DNA of 15,682 nt from JAABQT01 sp035459025 (GTDB lineage Bacteria > Pseudomonadota > Gammaproteobacteria > Burkholderiales > SG8-39). This document shows positions 1-8,329 of this stretch, piece by piece. The notes under the pieces are model-generated. The model was not told the origin of the DNA. It was given only the letters and a program-made list of their open reading frames with translations, and ran no database searches. Positions within the stretch are counted from its first letter, which is position 1, and the number at the start of each line of letters is the position of its first letter. The stretch lies in assembly GCA_035459025.1 (NCBI GenBank), contig DATHYT010000022.1, positions 1-15,682 on the forward strand. The letters run 5' to 3'. The translations under genes were made by a program, and so were the position numbers.

Positions 1-1
1 C

Positions 2-373
2 CGCGTGGCCGAGCTGTGCTTTCTCGGCTCGGTGCTGCACCAGTCGATCGACACGCTGTCCAAGGGCTACCGGCACCGCACCTGCCTTGCGCAGGCGCTG
101 ATCCACGATCCCGAGGTGCTGATCCTCGACGAGCCCACCGATGGCCTCGACCCGAACCAAAAGCACGAGGTGCGGAACGTGATCCGCGAGCTCGGCAGGA
201 CCAAAGCGATCATCTTCTCGACGCACATCCTCGAGGAGGTCGACGCCGTCTGTACCCGCGCCATCATCATCGACCGCGGCCGCATCGTGGCGAGCGGCAC
301 GCCCGACGAGCTCGGCCGGCCGCTCGATGAGGTGTTCCGCCGCCTCACGCTCCCCGACACGGTGAAGAAATGA
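2..373 (+). CDS. ABC transporter ATP-binding protein, GldA/CcmA-like (C-terminal part only)
   Basis: This is the C-terminal half of an ABC ATPase that would power the permease encoded directly downstream. The frame is open to the left edge, so the true start and the Walker A motif lie outside the window; the GTG at position 5 is an internal Val codon. Visible are the signature motif (LSKGYRHR, the LSKGYRQR form typical of ABC-2 exporters of the GldA/CcmA group), Walker B with catalytic Glu (LILDEPTDGLDP), and the H-loop (STHILEEVD). A short C-terminal segment follows, ending in DEVFRRLTLPD, where such proteins often have a small accessory region. The stop codon overlaps the permease start as ATGA (370-373), so the two are probably translationally coupled. 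ATP hydrolysis at the cytoplasmic membrane is well supported by the motifs. The transported substrate is not known. Confidence 0.93.
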   Translation, partial: RVAELCFLGSVLHQSIDTLSKGYRHRTCLAQALIHDPEVLILDEPTDGLDPNQKHEVRNVIRELGRTKAIIFSTHILEEVDAVCTRAIIIDRGRIVASGTPDELGRPLDEVFRRLTLPDTVKK

Positions 374-1104
374 ACGCCTGGCACGCCATCGTCACCATCG
401 GCAAGCGCGAGCTCGCGTCCTACTTCGCCTCGCCCGTGGCCTACGTGTTCCTCGTCATCTTCCTGCTGCTGACCGGCTTTCTCACCTTCACCGCCGGCGC
501 GTTCTTCGAGCGCGGCGAGGCGGGCCTCGCCGCGTTCTTCGCCTGGCATCCGTGGGTGTACCTGGTGCTGGTGCCGGCGGTCGGCATGCGCCTGTGGGCC
601 GAAGAGCGGCGCGCGGGGACGCTCGAGCTGCTGCTCACGCTGCCGGTGTCCGCCTGGCAGGCGATCCTCGGCAAGTTCCTCGCTTCCTGGGTGTTCCTCG
701 CCATCGCCCTCGCGCTGACCTTCCCGGTGGTGGTGACCGTGAACGTGCTCGGCGAGCCCGATAACGGGGCCATCGCCGCCGGCTATCTCGGCAGCCTGTT
801 CCTCGCCGGCGCGTATCTCTCCATCACCTGCCTGACCTCGGCGATGACGCGCAACCAGGTCATCGCCTTCATCCTCGCCGTGGTCGCGTGCCTGTTCCTG
901 ATCCTCGCCGGCTTCAGCCCGGTGACGAGCCTTCTTGAGCGCTGGGCGAGCCCGGCCCTGGTCGACACGGTCGCCGCGTTCTCGGTGGTCACGCACTTCG
1001 ACGGCTTCCAGAAGGGCGTCATCGACTCGAAGGACGTGATCTTCTTCCTCTCGGTGATCGGCTACGCGCTGTTCGCCACCGGCGTGGTGTTGCGCAACCG
1101 ATGA
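370..1104 (+). CDS. ABC-2 type permease, GldF-like
   Basis: A 244-residue integral membrane protein with about six hydrophobic helices (near residues 23-43, 60-78, 104-126, 136-156, 163-183 and 222-241), as expected for one ABC-2 permease half. A cytoplasmic segment after the second helix carries EERRAGTLELLLTLPV (residues 78-93), a coupling motif conserved in GldF/NosY-type permeases. The N-terminal stretch GKRELASYFASPVAYVF also matches the start of that group. It should pair with the ATPase encoded just upstream and form the membrane channel. The start ATG lies inside the upstream stop (ATGA), and the end overlaps the next gene in the same way (1101-1104). There is no separate ribosome binding site, which supports translational coupling. 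The family call is firm. The substrate is unknown, and the gliding-motility name should not be taken as function here. Confidence 0.92.
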   Translation: MNAWHAIVTIGKRELASYFASPVAYVFLVIFLLLTGFLTFTAGAFFERGEAGLAAFFAWHPWVYLVLVPAVGMRLWAEERRAGTLELLLTLPVSAWQAILGKFLASWVFLAIALALTFPVVVTVNVLGEPDNGAIAAGYLGSLFLAGAYLSITCLTSAMTRNQVIAFILAVVACLFLILAGFSPVTSLLERWASPALVDTVAAFSVVTHFDGFQKGVIDSKDVIFFLSVIGYALFATGVVLRNR

Positions 1105-2981
1105 TGCGGCTGGCGAAGAAGCACGAAGCGCTCGCCTACTCCGCGGTGGGGCTCGCGGCGCTGTTCTTGATCCTGGTCGCGTTCAACTACCTCGCCGCGG
1201 GCGCCGCGGTGCGCGCCGACCTCACCGCGGGCAAACTCTACACGCTCTCGGATGGCACGAAGAGGGTGCTGAGGGGCCTGCCGGCGCCGGTGAAGGTCAA
1301 GCTCTACATCACGACGGGCGAGGCCATGCCGGTGCCGGTGCGCAGCTTCGCGCAGCGCGCGCAGAGCCTGGTCGAAGAGTTCAAGGCCGTCGCCGGCCCG
1401 AACCTGGTCATCGAGAGATACGATCCGCGGCCCGACAGCGAGCAGGAGGATGCGGCGCTGCTCGACGGCATCGAGCCACAGCAGCTGATGACGGGCGAGC
1501 AGTTCTACCTCGGCGTGGCGGTGAGCCAGCTCGATCGCAAGCAGACCCTCCCGGTGCTCGCCCCGGCGCGCGAGCGGCTGCTCGAGTACGACCTGATCCG
1601 CGCCATCGCCCGCGCCGGCAGCGCCGCGCGGCCGAAGATCGGGCTGATGAGCGGGCTGCCGGTGCTGGGCGAGAAGTTCAACCCCTACACCCGCCAGAGC
1701 TCCGAGCCCTGGGTGCTCGCCAACGAGCTGCGCCGCGATTTCGACGTGCAGCTGGTCAACCTGTCGGCGACCGAGATCGACAAGGACCTCAACGTCCTGC
1801 TGCTCATCCATCCGCGGCTGATCGGCGAGCAGACCGAGTACGCGCTCGACCAGTTCGTGTTGCGCGGCGGCAAGCTCATCGCCTTCGTCGACCCGTACGC
1901 CTACTTCGACCAGCTGCCGATGCCCCCGGGCATGCCGGCGCAGGTTTCCGACTCGACGCTGCCGCGCCTGTTCAAGGCCTGGGGCGTGAGCATGGACCCG
2001 GGCAAGGTGATCGCCGACGTGGTGTTCGCCTCCGGCGAGGGGCAGCGCTACACGCCGACGGTGCTGTCGCTCAACCGCACCGCGTTCGCCCGCGACGACG
2101 TGGTGACGGGCCAGATCGAGACGCTGCTCTACGCCTTTGGCGGCGCCTTCGAGGTGCAGCCCGCCGAGGGGTTGACGGTCACCGAGCTGGTGAGGAGCTC
2201 GCCCAATTCCATGCTGGTCGACGACGCCAAGGCCACGGCCGCGGGCCAGGAGACGACGCGCAGCTTCGAGGCCGGCGGCAAGAGCCTGCCGCTCGCGCTG
2301 CGCCTTTCCGGCAAGTTCCGCACCGCGTTCCCCGACGGCCGGCCCGAAGACAAGGCGGCCAAGCCGCGGCCCGAGGCCGCTGCCGCGCCCGCGCACCTGG
2401 CCGCGTCGGCGCGCGACAACGCCGTGGTTCTGGTCGCCGATACCGACATGCTGCAGGACGGCGCCGCGGTGGACGTGCAGGAAGTCTTCGGCCGGCGCAT
2501 CGTCGTGCCCTCGAACGGCAACCTCGCCTTCGCGCAGGGCCTGGTGGAGCAGCTCGCCGCCGACGAGAGCCTGCTGTCGCTGAAAACCCGCGCGTCCGCC
2601 TTCCGCCCGCTCACGGTGGTGCGCCAGATGGAAGCCGAGGCGCAGCTGCAGTACTTCGGCAAGATCAAGGAGCTCGAGGACGAGCTGCAGCGGACCAGCG
2701 CGGCGCTGCAGACGCTGCAGGGCGGTGCGCCCGAGGCGGCCAAGGGCGCGCAGATTCTCTCGCCCGAGCAGCAGGCCGAGCTCGAGCGCTTCCGCAAGAA
2801 GGTGGCCGAGACGCGCGCGGCGCTGAAGGATCTGCGCAAGAACCTGCGGCGCGATTCCGAGCGCCTCGTGTTCCTCACCAAGGTGGCCAACATCGCTTTG
2901 ATGCCGCTCATCGTGGCGCTCGCGGGCCTCGCCATCGCACTCGTGCGGCGGCGGCGCCAGGCCAGGCTGGCTGCGGCATGA
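1101..2981 (+). CDS. GldG-like ABC transporter auxiliary protein, membrane anchored
   Basis: A 626-residue protein of the GldG/ABC_transp_aux family. An N-terminal membrane helix (about residues 14-35) is followed by the family hallmark DLTAGKLYTLS (40-50) and a large region expected outside the cytoplasm. Around residues 340-445 there is a low-conservation linker rich in Ala, Pro and charged residues. Residues about 513-590 are strongly charged and heptad-like (KIKELEDELQRTSAALQTLQ and AELERFRKKVAETRAALKDL), probably a coiled coil. A second membrane helix (about 596-616) ends in an RRRRQ cytoplasmic anchor. In Flavobacteria, GldG works with GldA and GldF; outside gliding bacteria the role is unknown. 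Two ATG codons stand in tandem (1101 and 1104), and the first overlaps the permease stop. The 3' end overlaps the DUF4340 gene by ATGA. It could be a periplasmic sensing or substrate-handling partner of the transporter (inference). Confidence 0.88.
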   Translation: MMRLAKKHEALAYSAVGLAALFLILVAFNYLAAGAAVRADLTAGKLYTLSDGTKRVLRGLPAPVKVKLYITTGEAMPVPVRSFAQRAQSLVEEFKAVAGPNLVIERYDPRPDSEQEDAALLDGIEPQQLMTGEQFYLGVAVSQLDRKQTLPVLAPARERLLEYDLIRAIARAGSAARPKIGLMSGLPVLGEKFNPYTRQSSEPWVLANELRRDFDVQLVNLSATEIDKDLNVLLLIHPRLIGEQTEYALDQFVLRGGKLIAFVDPYAYFDQLPMPPGMPAQVSDSTLPRLFKAWGVSMDPGKVIADVVFASGEGQRYTPTVLSLNRTAFARDDVVTGQIETLLYAFGGAFEVQPAEGLTVTELVRSSPNSMLVDDAKATAAGQETTRSFEAGGKSLPLALRLSGKFRTAFPDGRPEDKAAKPRPEAAAAPAHLAASARDNAVVLVADTDMLQDGAAVDVQEVFGRRIVVPSNGNLAFAQGLVEQLAADESLLSLKTRASAFRPLTVVRQMEAEAQLQYFGKIKELEDELQRTSAALQTLQGGAPEAAKGAQILSPEQQAELERFRKKVAETRAALKDLRKNLRRDSERLVFLTKVANIALMPLIVALAGLAIALVRRRRQARLAAA

Positions 2982-4048
2982 ACGCGCGTGTTGCCGCGGT
3001 GCTGGTGGTGCTGCTCGCCGTACTGGGCGGCGGCGCGCTGCTCGTGTACCAGCAGGAGCGCGCGCGCCAGCCCGCGGCCGCGGACGCGCTGGGCCAGCCC
3101 GTGCTGCGCGGCGTGCCGGCCGCGGACATCGCGACCATCGTGATCCGGGAGCCCGGCGCCCAGCTCACCCTGCAGCGGCGCGAGGCCGGCTGGGTGATCG
3201 CCGAGCGCGCCGGGTTTCCCGCCGACCTCGAGCAGGTGCGAGGGCTGGTGATCGGGGTGCTCGGCCTCAAGGTCGGCGCCACCGAGCCGATCGGCGACAA
3301 GGACCGCGCGCGCCTGCGGCTCGACGGCAAGGCGACGCAGCTCGAGTTCCGCGGCGCCGACGGCAAGGCCCTGGCGACGCTGCTGGTCGGCAAGAAATAT
3401 TTCAAGCGCGAGCCCGAGGACGCGGGGAAGGCGGCCGCCGACGGCCGCTTCGTAATGCGCCCCGAGTCGCCCAACACCGTCGTCATCGTCGCCGACCCGC
3501 TGCCCCTGGCCACGGCGCAAAGCGCGAGCTGGGTGGCGAAGACCGGCTTCGGCGCCGAGCGGGTGCGCAGCATGGAGGTGGATCTCGCCGGCGCCGGCAA
3601 GTGGCGCGTCGAGCGGGCGGGCCTGGAGAGCGACTGGAAGCTGATCCCGCTCTACGCGGGCGAAAAGCTCGACGTGCTGCGCGCCAACTCGGCGACCTAC
3701 TCGCTCAACCGCGTCGAGATCGTCGACGTCGCGGCGCCCGGCGCGCGCAATGAGGTCACGGGCCTCGACAAGCCGACGACCGTGGTCGCCTCGACGCTCG
3801 ACGGCCTCACCTATACGATCAAGCTCGGCAAGCTGCGCGGCGACGAGTACTTCGTGACGCTGTGGGTCTCGGGCGAGCCCAAGCCCACCGGCGCCGACGC
3901 CGCCGAGCGCGCGAAGAGCATCGCGGCGCGCCTGCCCGCCGAGAAGGCGCTCGCCGGCCACATCCTGCTCATCTCGCGCTCGAAGTTCGAGGACGTTCTC
4001 AAGAAACGCGCAGAACTGCTGGAGAAGAAGGAAACCGGCAAGAAGTAG
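2978..4048 (+). CDS. DUF4340 domain-containing protein
   Basis: A 356-residue protein with an N-terminal hydrophobic anchor (about residues 4-24) followed by an extracytoplasmic domain. Two repeated halves are apparent: one near residues 50-190 (DIATIVIREPGAQLTLQRREAGWVI, then LLVGKKYFKREP) and one near 200-350 (RVRSMEVDLAGAGKWRVER, then IKLGKLRGDEYFVTLW). Each has the pattern of a substrate-like or structural DUF4340 unit, with a paired Trp-containing beta element. The C-terminus is Lys-rich (KKRAELLEKKETGKK). The family commonly sits beside GldG-like genes, and here it overlaps gldG by 4 bases (2978-2981), so it is very likely part of the same membrane complex. No catalytic residues can be named and no biochemical function is established. 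It is the last gene of this operon: the next gene starts 46 bases later with its own strong ribosome binding site. Confidence 0.85.
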   Translation: MNARVAAVLVVLLAVLGGGALLVYQQERARQPAAADALGQPVLRGVPAADIATIVIREPGAQLTLQRREAGWVIAERAGFPADLEQVRGLVIGVLGLKVGATEPIGDKDRARLRLDGKATQLEFRGADGKALATLLVGKKYFKREPEDAGKAAADGRFVMRPESPNTVVIVADPLPLATAQSASWVAKTGFGAERVRSMEVDLAGAGKWRVERAGLESDWKLIPLYAGEKLDVLRANSATYSLNRVEIVDVAAPGARNEVTGLDKPTTVVASTLDGLTYTIKLGKLRGDEYFVTLWVSGEPKPTGADAAERAKSIAARLPAEKALAGHILLISRSKFEDVLKKRAELLEKKETGKK

Positions 4049-4081
4049 CCGAGCCGCGGCTTCCCGAAGTAGGATAGGCGC

Positions 4082-4089
4082 AGGAGGAG
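4082..4089 (+). promoter_or_regulatory. Strong Shine-Dalgarno site for the EF-G paralogue
   Basis: AGGAGGAG lies 5 bases before the ATG at 4095 and is a near-perfect anti-16S complement. It settles the start at 4095 rather than the ATG at 4090, which abuts the site and is out of frame. It also marks independent translation initiation after the coupled ABC operon. No clear promoter is visible in the 46-base gap, so read-through from the ABC operon is possible. Confidence 0.85.
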
Positions 4090-4094
4090 ATGCG

Positions 4095-6161
4095 ATGGGC
4101 AAGCATGCCATCAAGCACCTGAGGACCATCGCGCTCGTCGGCCAGGCGGGAAGCGGCAAGACCTCGCTGGCCGAAGCGCTGCTGGCGCGCGCGGGGGCGG
4201 TACCCGCCGGCGGCAGCGTCGAGCGCGGCAGCACAGTGTGCGACTACACGCCGCTGGAAAAGCAGCTGCAGCATTCGCTCAAGCTCGCCGTCGCCAGCTT
4301 CGAGGTACCGAACGGCGAGGCGCCCACCGTCATCCATCTGCTCGATACCCCCGGCTACGCCGATTTCCTCGGCCACGCGCTGCCCGCGCTCGCGGCGGTG
4401 GAGACGGCGGCGGTCGTCATCAACGCGCAGAACGGCATCGAGATGATGACCGGGCGCTTCCTCAGCTGGGCGGCCCACCGCGGCCTGGACCGGCTGATCA
4501 TCGTCAACAAGATCGACGCCGACAACGTGGATCTCGAGGGCCTGCTCGGCGAGATCCAGGAGGCTTTCGGCAAGGAGTGCCTGCCGCTCAACCTGCCGGC
4601 GGCGAAGGCGACGAAGGTCTCCGACTGCTTCTTCGCGCCCTCGGGCGAGGCGGATTTCTCCTCGGTGGAGGCCGCGCACCGCAACCTCGTCGACCAGGTG
4701 GTGGAGGTCGACGAAAAGCTGATGGCCGAGTACCTGGAGAAGGGCGAGATCGAGGCCGAGGCGCTGCACGAGCCGCTGGAAGCGGCGATGCGCGAGGGGC
4801 ACCTGATCCCGGTGGTGTTCTGCTCGGCGAAGACCGGCGCCGGCGTGCAGGAGCTCCTCGACGTGATCGTGAAGCTCCTGCCCAACCCGGCCGAGGGCAA
4901 CCCGCCCGTGTACCACGGCGTGCCGGCCGACGGCGGCGCCCCCACGGAGATCCAGGCTACGCCGGACCCGTCGCAGCACGCGCTCGCGCACGTGTTCAAG
5001 GTCGAGATCGACCCCTACATCGGGCGGCTGGCCGTGTTCCGCGTGCACCAGGGGCGCATCACGCCCGGCATGCAGCTGTATGTCGGCGAAGGCAGGAAAC
5101 CCATTAAACCGGGGCACCTTTACCTGCTGCGCGGCAAGACGCAGACCGAGGTGAGCGAGGCGGTGCCGGGCGACATCTGCGCCATCGCCAAGGTCGACGA
5201 GATCCAGTTCGACCACATCCTGCACGACGCGGCCGAGGACGCGCACATCCACGCCAAGCCGCTCGAGCTTCCCACCTCGGTGTTCGGCCTCGCGCTGCAG
5301 CCGAAAAAGCGTGGCGACGAGCAGAAGGTGTCCGACGTGCTGCACAAGCTGGTGGCCGAGGATCCGTGCCTGAAGATCGAGCACAACGCGCAGGCCAACG
5401 AAACCGTGATGCGCGGCCTGGGCGAGCTGCACCTCAGGACCACGCTGGAGAAGATCGCCACACAACACAAGCTCGAGCTCGACACGCGCCCGCCGTCGAT
5501 TCCGTACCGCGAGACCATCGCGGCGCGCGCCGAAGGGCACAACCGGCACAAGAAGCAGACCGGCGGCGCGGGCCAGTTCGGCGAGGTGTTCCTGAAAGTC
5601 GAGCCGCTGCCGCGCGGCGCGGGCTTCGAGTTCGTCGACAGCGTGAAGGGCGGCGCGATCCCCAACCAGTTCATCCCGTCGGTGGAGAAAGGCGTGCGCG
5701 CGGTGCTGGAGAGCGGCTACGTCGCCGGCTACCCGATCCAGGACGTGCGCGTCATCGTCTACGACGGCAAGAGCCACCCGGTCGATTCCAAGGACGTGGC
5801 GTTCATGTCGGCGGGCCGCAAGGCCTTCCTCGATGCGCTCGGCAAGGCCCGCCCGATCGTGCTCGAGCCGATCGTCAACGTGCAGATCGTCGCCCCGGAG
5901 CAGAAGATGGGCGACATCGCCGGCGAGCTCTCGGGACACCGCGGCCAGATCAAGGGCTCGGACGCGCCGCGCCCGGGCACCGTGGAAATCACGGCGCAGG
6001 CGCCGCTCTCCGAGATGGAGCAGTTCCCGGCGCGCCTGAAGTCGATCACCGCCGGGCATGGCTCGTATTCGCTCGAATTCAGCCACTACGAGCCCGCGCC
6101 GCCGCAGCTGCAGCAAAAGCTGATCTCGGCGCATCGCCCGGCGGCGAGCGCCGACGATTAA
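4095..6161 (+). CDS. Elongation factor G paralogue, FusA2/EF-G-2 type
   Basis: A full-length (688 aa) five-domain translational GTPase. The G domain shows G1 GQAGSGKT (16-23), G3 DTPGYADF (84-91), G4 NKID (138-141) and G5 SAK (244-246). Domain II spans about 285-385 and domain III about 395-470. Domain IV carries QTGGAGQFGEV (488-498) and the tip segment DGKSHPVDSKD with His561. Domain V runs to about 665. Two features depart from canonical EF-G. The G3 His that supports GTP hydrolysis is Tyr88, and the switch I RGITI motif is replaced by a divergent stretch after DYTP (50-53). Both changes are typical of mycobacterial FusA2 and Thermus EF-G-2 as I recall them, so this is a paralogue and not the housekeeping factor. 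It may act on ribosomes with weak or no GTPase turnover (inference). It is monocistronic or transcribed from the upstream operon. Confidence 0.92.
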   Translation: MGKHAIKHLRTIALVGQAGSGKTSLAEALLARAGAVPAGGSVERGSTVCDYTPLEKQLQHSLKLAVASFEVPNGEAPTVIHLLDTPGYADFLGHALPALAAVETAAVVINAQNGIEMMTGRFLSWAAHRGLDRLIIVNKIDADNVDLEGLLGEIQEAFGKECLPLNLPAAKATKVSDCFFAPSGEADFSSVEAAHRNLVDQVVEVDEKLMAEYLEKGEIEAEALHEPLEAAMREGHLIPVVFCSAKTGAGVQELLDVIVKLLPNPAEGNPPVYHGVPADGGAPTEIQATPDPSQHALAHVFKVEIDPYIGRLAVFRVHQGRITPGMQLYVGEGRKPIKPGHLYLLRGKTQTEVSEAVPGDICAIAKVDEIQFDHILHDAAEDAHIHAKPLELPTSVFGLALQPKKRGDEQKVSDVLHKLVAEDPCLKIEHNAQANETVMRGLGELHLRTTLEKIATQHKLELDTRPPSIPYRETIAARAEGHNRHKKQTGGAGQFGEVFLKVEPLPRGAGFEFVDSVKGGAIPNQFIPSVEKGVRAVLESGYVAGYPIQDVRVIVYDGKSHPVDSKDVAFMSAGRKAFLDALGKARPIVLEPIVNVQIVAPEQKMGDIAGELSGHRGQIKGSDAPRPGTVEITAQAPLSEMEQFPARLKSITAGHGSYSLEFSHYEPAPPQLQQKLISAHRPAASADD

Positions 6162-6181
6162 ATAGGGACAGACCTCATTTA
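6159..6181. repeat. Short palindrome with GGGACAGACC core holding both convergent stop codons
   Basis: The arms TAAAT (6159-6163) and ATTTA (6177-6181), extended by AGG (6164-6166) and CCT (6173-6175), make an 8-bp stem with one bulged C (6176) and loop GACAGA. The left arm begins with the TAA stop of the EF-G paralogue, and the right arm contains the TAA stop of the minus-strand dehydrogenase. From memory, GGGACAGACC / GGTCTGTCCC elements recur between genes in many proteobacterial genomes, some linked to REP-type transposases. Only one copy lies in this window, so repeat status is unproven. There is no T-tract, so it is not a classical terminator. Confidence 0.5.
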
Positions 6182-7009
6182 TCCGCGCCGCTTGCGCGCC
6201 TTGCGCTTGCGCGGCAGTGGTGCCGGGTTGGGGATCTCCTCGGCCACGACGAAGGTCCCGCCCTGGTACAGCTCCGCGACCGGGTCACCGGGCTTTTCGC
6301 GTGCCAGCACTTCGGCCGCGAACGACTCCGAATCGTCCTGCGGCCGGTAGCCGAGCCGGAAGGCGTTCGCGTTGTCGTACCAGGCGCGCTTGTTGCCGGA
6401 GATGCCGTAGACGATCTCGAAGCGGATTTCCGGATGCTCGATGCCGATCGTCACCAGCTGCGCGAGGTCCCGCGGCGAGATCCAGATCGAGAGCCGCCGC
6501 TTGTCGATCGGCGCCGGGTTGACGTTGCCGATGCGGATCTGGAACACCTGCATGCCGTACTTGTCGGCGTAGAGGCTGCCCAGCGCCTCGCCGAACACCT
6601 TGGACACGCCGTAGCGGCTGTCGGGTTTCGGATAGACACGGTGGTCGATGGTCTGGTCGCGCCGGTAAAAGCCCACCGCATGGTTCGAGGTAGGAAAGAG
6701 GATGCGCTTCACGCCGTTGCGTCGTGCGGCCTCGAACACGTTGTAGCAGCCAATGATGTTGGCGCTGAGGATCCCTTCCCAGGGCCCTTCCACCGAGTAG
6801 CCACCCAGGTGGATGATCGCGTCCACGCCCTTCGTAATGCGCAGCGCCGCCTTGAAATCCGAGATGTCGGCGCGCATGACCTGCTGGCCCTTGAACTTCT
6901 CCTTCAGCTCACGCAGGTCGGACGCGCGGATGCGGTACTTGCCCGCCAGCTCGCGCCGCAGGTGGGTGCCGACGTCGCCGGCGGCCCCGGTGATGAGCAC
7001 GGTCTTCAT
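6179..7009 (-). CDS. NAD-dependent epimerase/dehydratase, uronate dehydrogenase-like
   Basis: A 276-residue extended-SDR enzyme. The Rossmann motif is GAAGDVG (8-14), and Asp31 after the second strand suggests NAD(H) preference. The catalytic set is Ser108 (in TSNH) and Tyr133/Lys137 (YGVSK). Segments HLGGYSVEG (68-75), NIIGCYNVFEAAR (84-96), RRLSIWIS (171-178) and GGTFV (250-254) closely resemble bacterial uronate dehydrogenases (EC 1.1.1.203). Those enzymes oxidise D-galacturonate or D-glucuronate to the aldarolactone in the cytoplasm. The match is by remembered motif similarity, so another sugar substrate remains possible. The C-terminus is a basic tail (KRKARKRR, 268-275) that I do not associate with the family. 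The start ATG has GGGGAGGAA just upstream and a TATACT -10 box. It is transcribed away from the glutaredoxin gene and converges on the EF-G paralogue. Confidence 0.82.
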   Translation of the reverse strand: MKTVLITGAAGDVGTHLRRELAGKYRIRASDLRELKEKFKGQQVMRADISDFKAALRITKGVDAIIHLGGYSVEGPWEGILSANIIGCYNVFEAARRNGVKRILFPTSNHAVGFYRRDQTIDHRVYPKPDSRYGVSKVFGEALGSLYADKYGMQVFQIRIGNVNPAPIDKRRLSIWISPRDLAQLVTIGIEHPEIRFEIVYGISGNKRAWYDNANAFRLGYRPQDDSESFAAEVLAREKPGDPVAELYQGGTFVVAEEIPNPAPLPRKRKARKRRG

Positions 7010-7011
7010 GG

Positions 7012-7031
7012 TTCCTCCCCGAGCCAGTATA
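7012..7031 (-). promoter_or_regulatory. Putative -10 box and ribosome binding site of the uronate dehydrogenase-like gene
   Basis: On the minus strand, TATACT (complement of 7026-7031) matches five of six -10 positions. GGGGAGGAA (complement of 7012-7020) is the Shine-Dalgarno site before the ATG at 7009. A start of transcription near 7019 would give a leader of about 10 bases beginning at the Shine-Dalgarno site. No convincing -35 box lies 16-18 bases upstream, so the promoter call is tentative. Confidence 0.4.
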
Positions 7032-7073
7032 GCGATTGCCGCCGCCGCGGCGCTGTGCTACTAAGCAAGTCCC

Positions 7074-7385
7074 GTGCTCCGCGCGCTCGTCCTTGCCATC
7101 GCCTTCGCCGCCGCCGCCGGCGCCCCGCCGGCGCGGGCCGAGGCTACGCCGCAAGTCGTGATGTACGCGACCGCCTGGTGCCCGTACTGCGCGAAAGCGC
7201 GCGAATACTTCGCCGAGTCGGGCATCGCCTATGTCGAGCACGACGTCGAGAAGTCGGCGCGCGCCAACGCCGAGTTCAAGCGCCTGGGTGGCCGCGCCGT
7301 GCCGCTCATCGTGGTCGGACGCGAGAAGATGAGCGGCTTCAGCGAGCAGGGTTTCGAAGACATGCTCGCGCGCGCCTCGCGCTGA
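7074..7385 (+). CDS. Periplasmic glutaredoxin-like thiol-disulfide protein
   Basis: A 103-residue protein. Residues 1-22 form a signal peptide (hydrophobic core LVLAIAFAAAAG, then ARA before E23, a good signal peptidase I site). The mature part is a single glutaredoxin fold: strand VVMYATAWCPYC with redox motif Cys36-Pro-Tyr-Cys39, the cis-Pro loop AVPLIVVG, and a C-terminal helix. Most CPYC glutaredoxins are cytoplasmic and use glutathione, so a secreted one is notable; it could reduce or isomerise disulfides outside the cytoplasm, or serve metal handling (inference). The GTG start at 7074 is chosen because it gives the complete signal peptide. Its Shine-Dalgarno site is weak. The stop is followed after only 2 bases by the lactonase gene, so the two are probably one transcript. 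It is divergent from the uronate dehydrogenase-like gene across 64 bases. Confidence 0.85.
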   Translation: MLRALVLAIAFAAAAGAPPARAEATPQVVMYATAWCPYCAKAREYFAESGIAYVEHDVEKSARANAEFKRLGGRAVPLIVVGREKMSGFSEQGFEDMLARASR

Positions 7386-7387
7386 CG

Positions 7388-8325
<938 letters not shown>

Positions 8326-8329
<4 letters not shown>

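Noticed and set aside
2..4048. True gliding motility machinery
   Set aside because: Only the GldA/F/G-type ABC part is present. No GldK/L/M/N or SprA genes are visible, and such ABC sets are widespread in non-gliding bacteria.
7039..7052. GCC-rich low-complexity run in the divergent gap
   Set aside because: A short GC-rich stretch, not a significant repeat in this base composition.
5366..7387. Upstream extension of the SMP-30 frame through the EF-G and dehydrogenase genes
   Set aside because: The extension has no recognisable domain and overlaps real genes. The family N-terminus fits the ATG at 7388.
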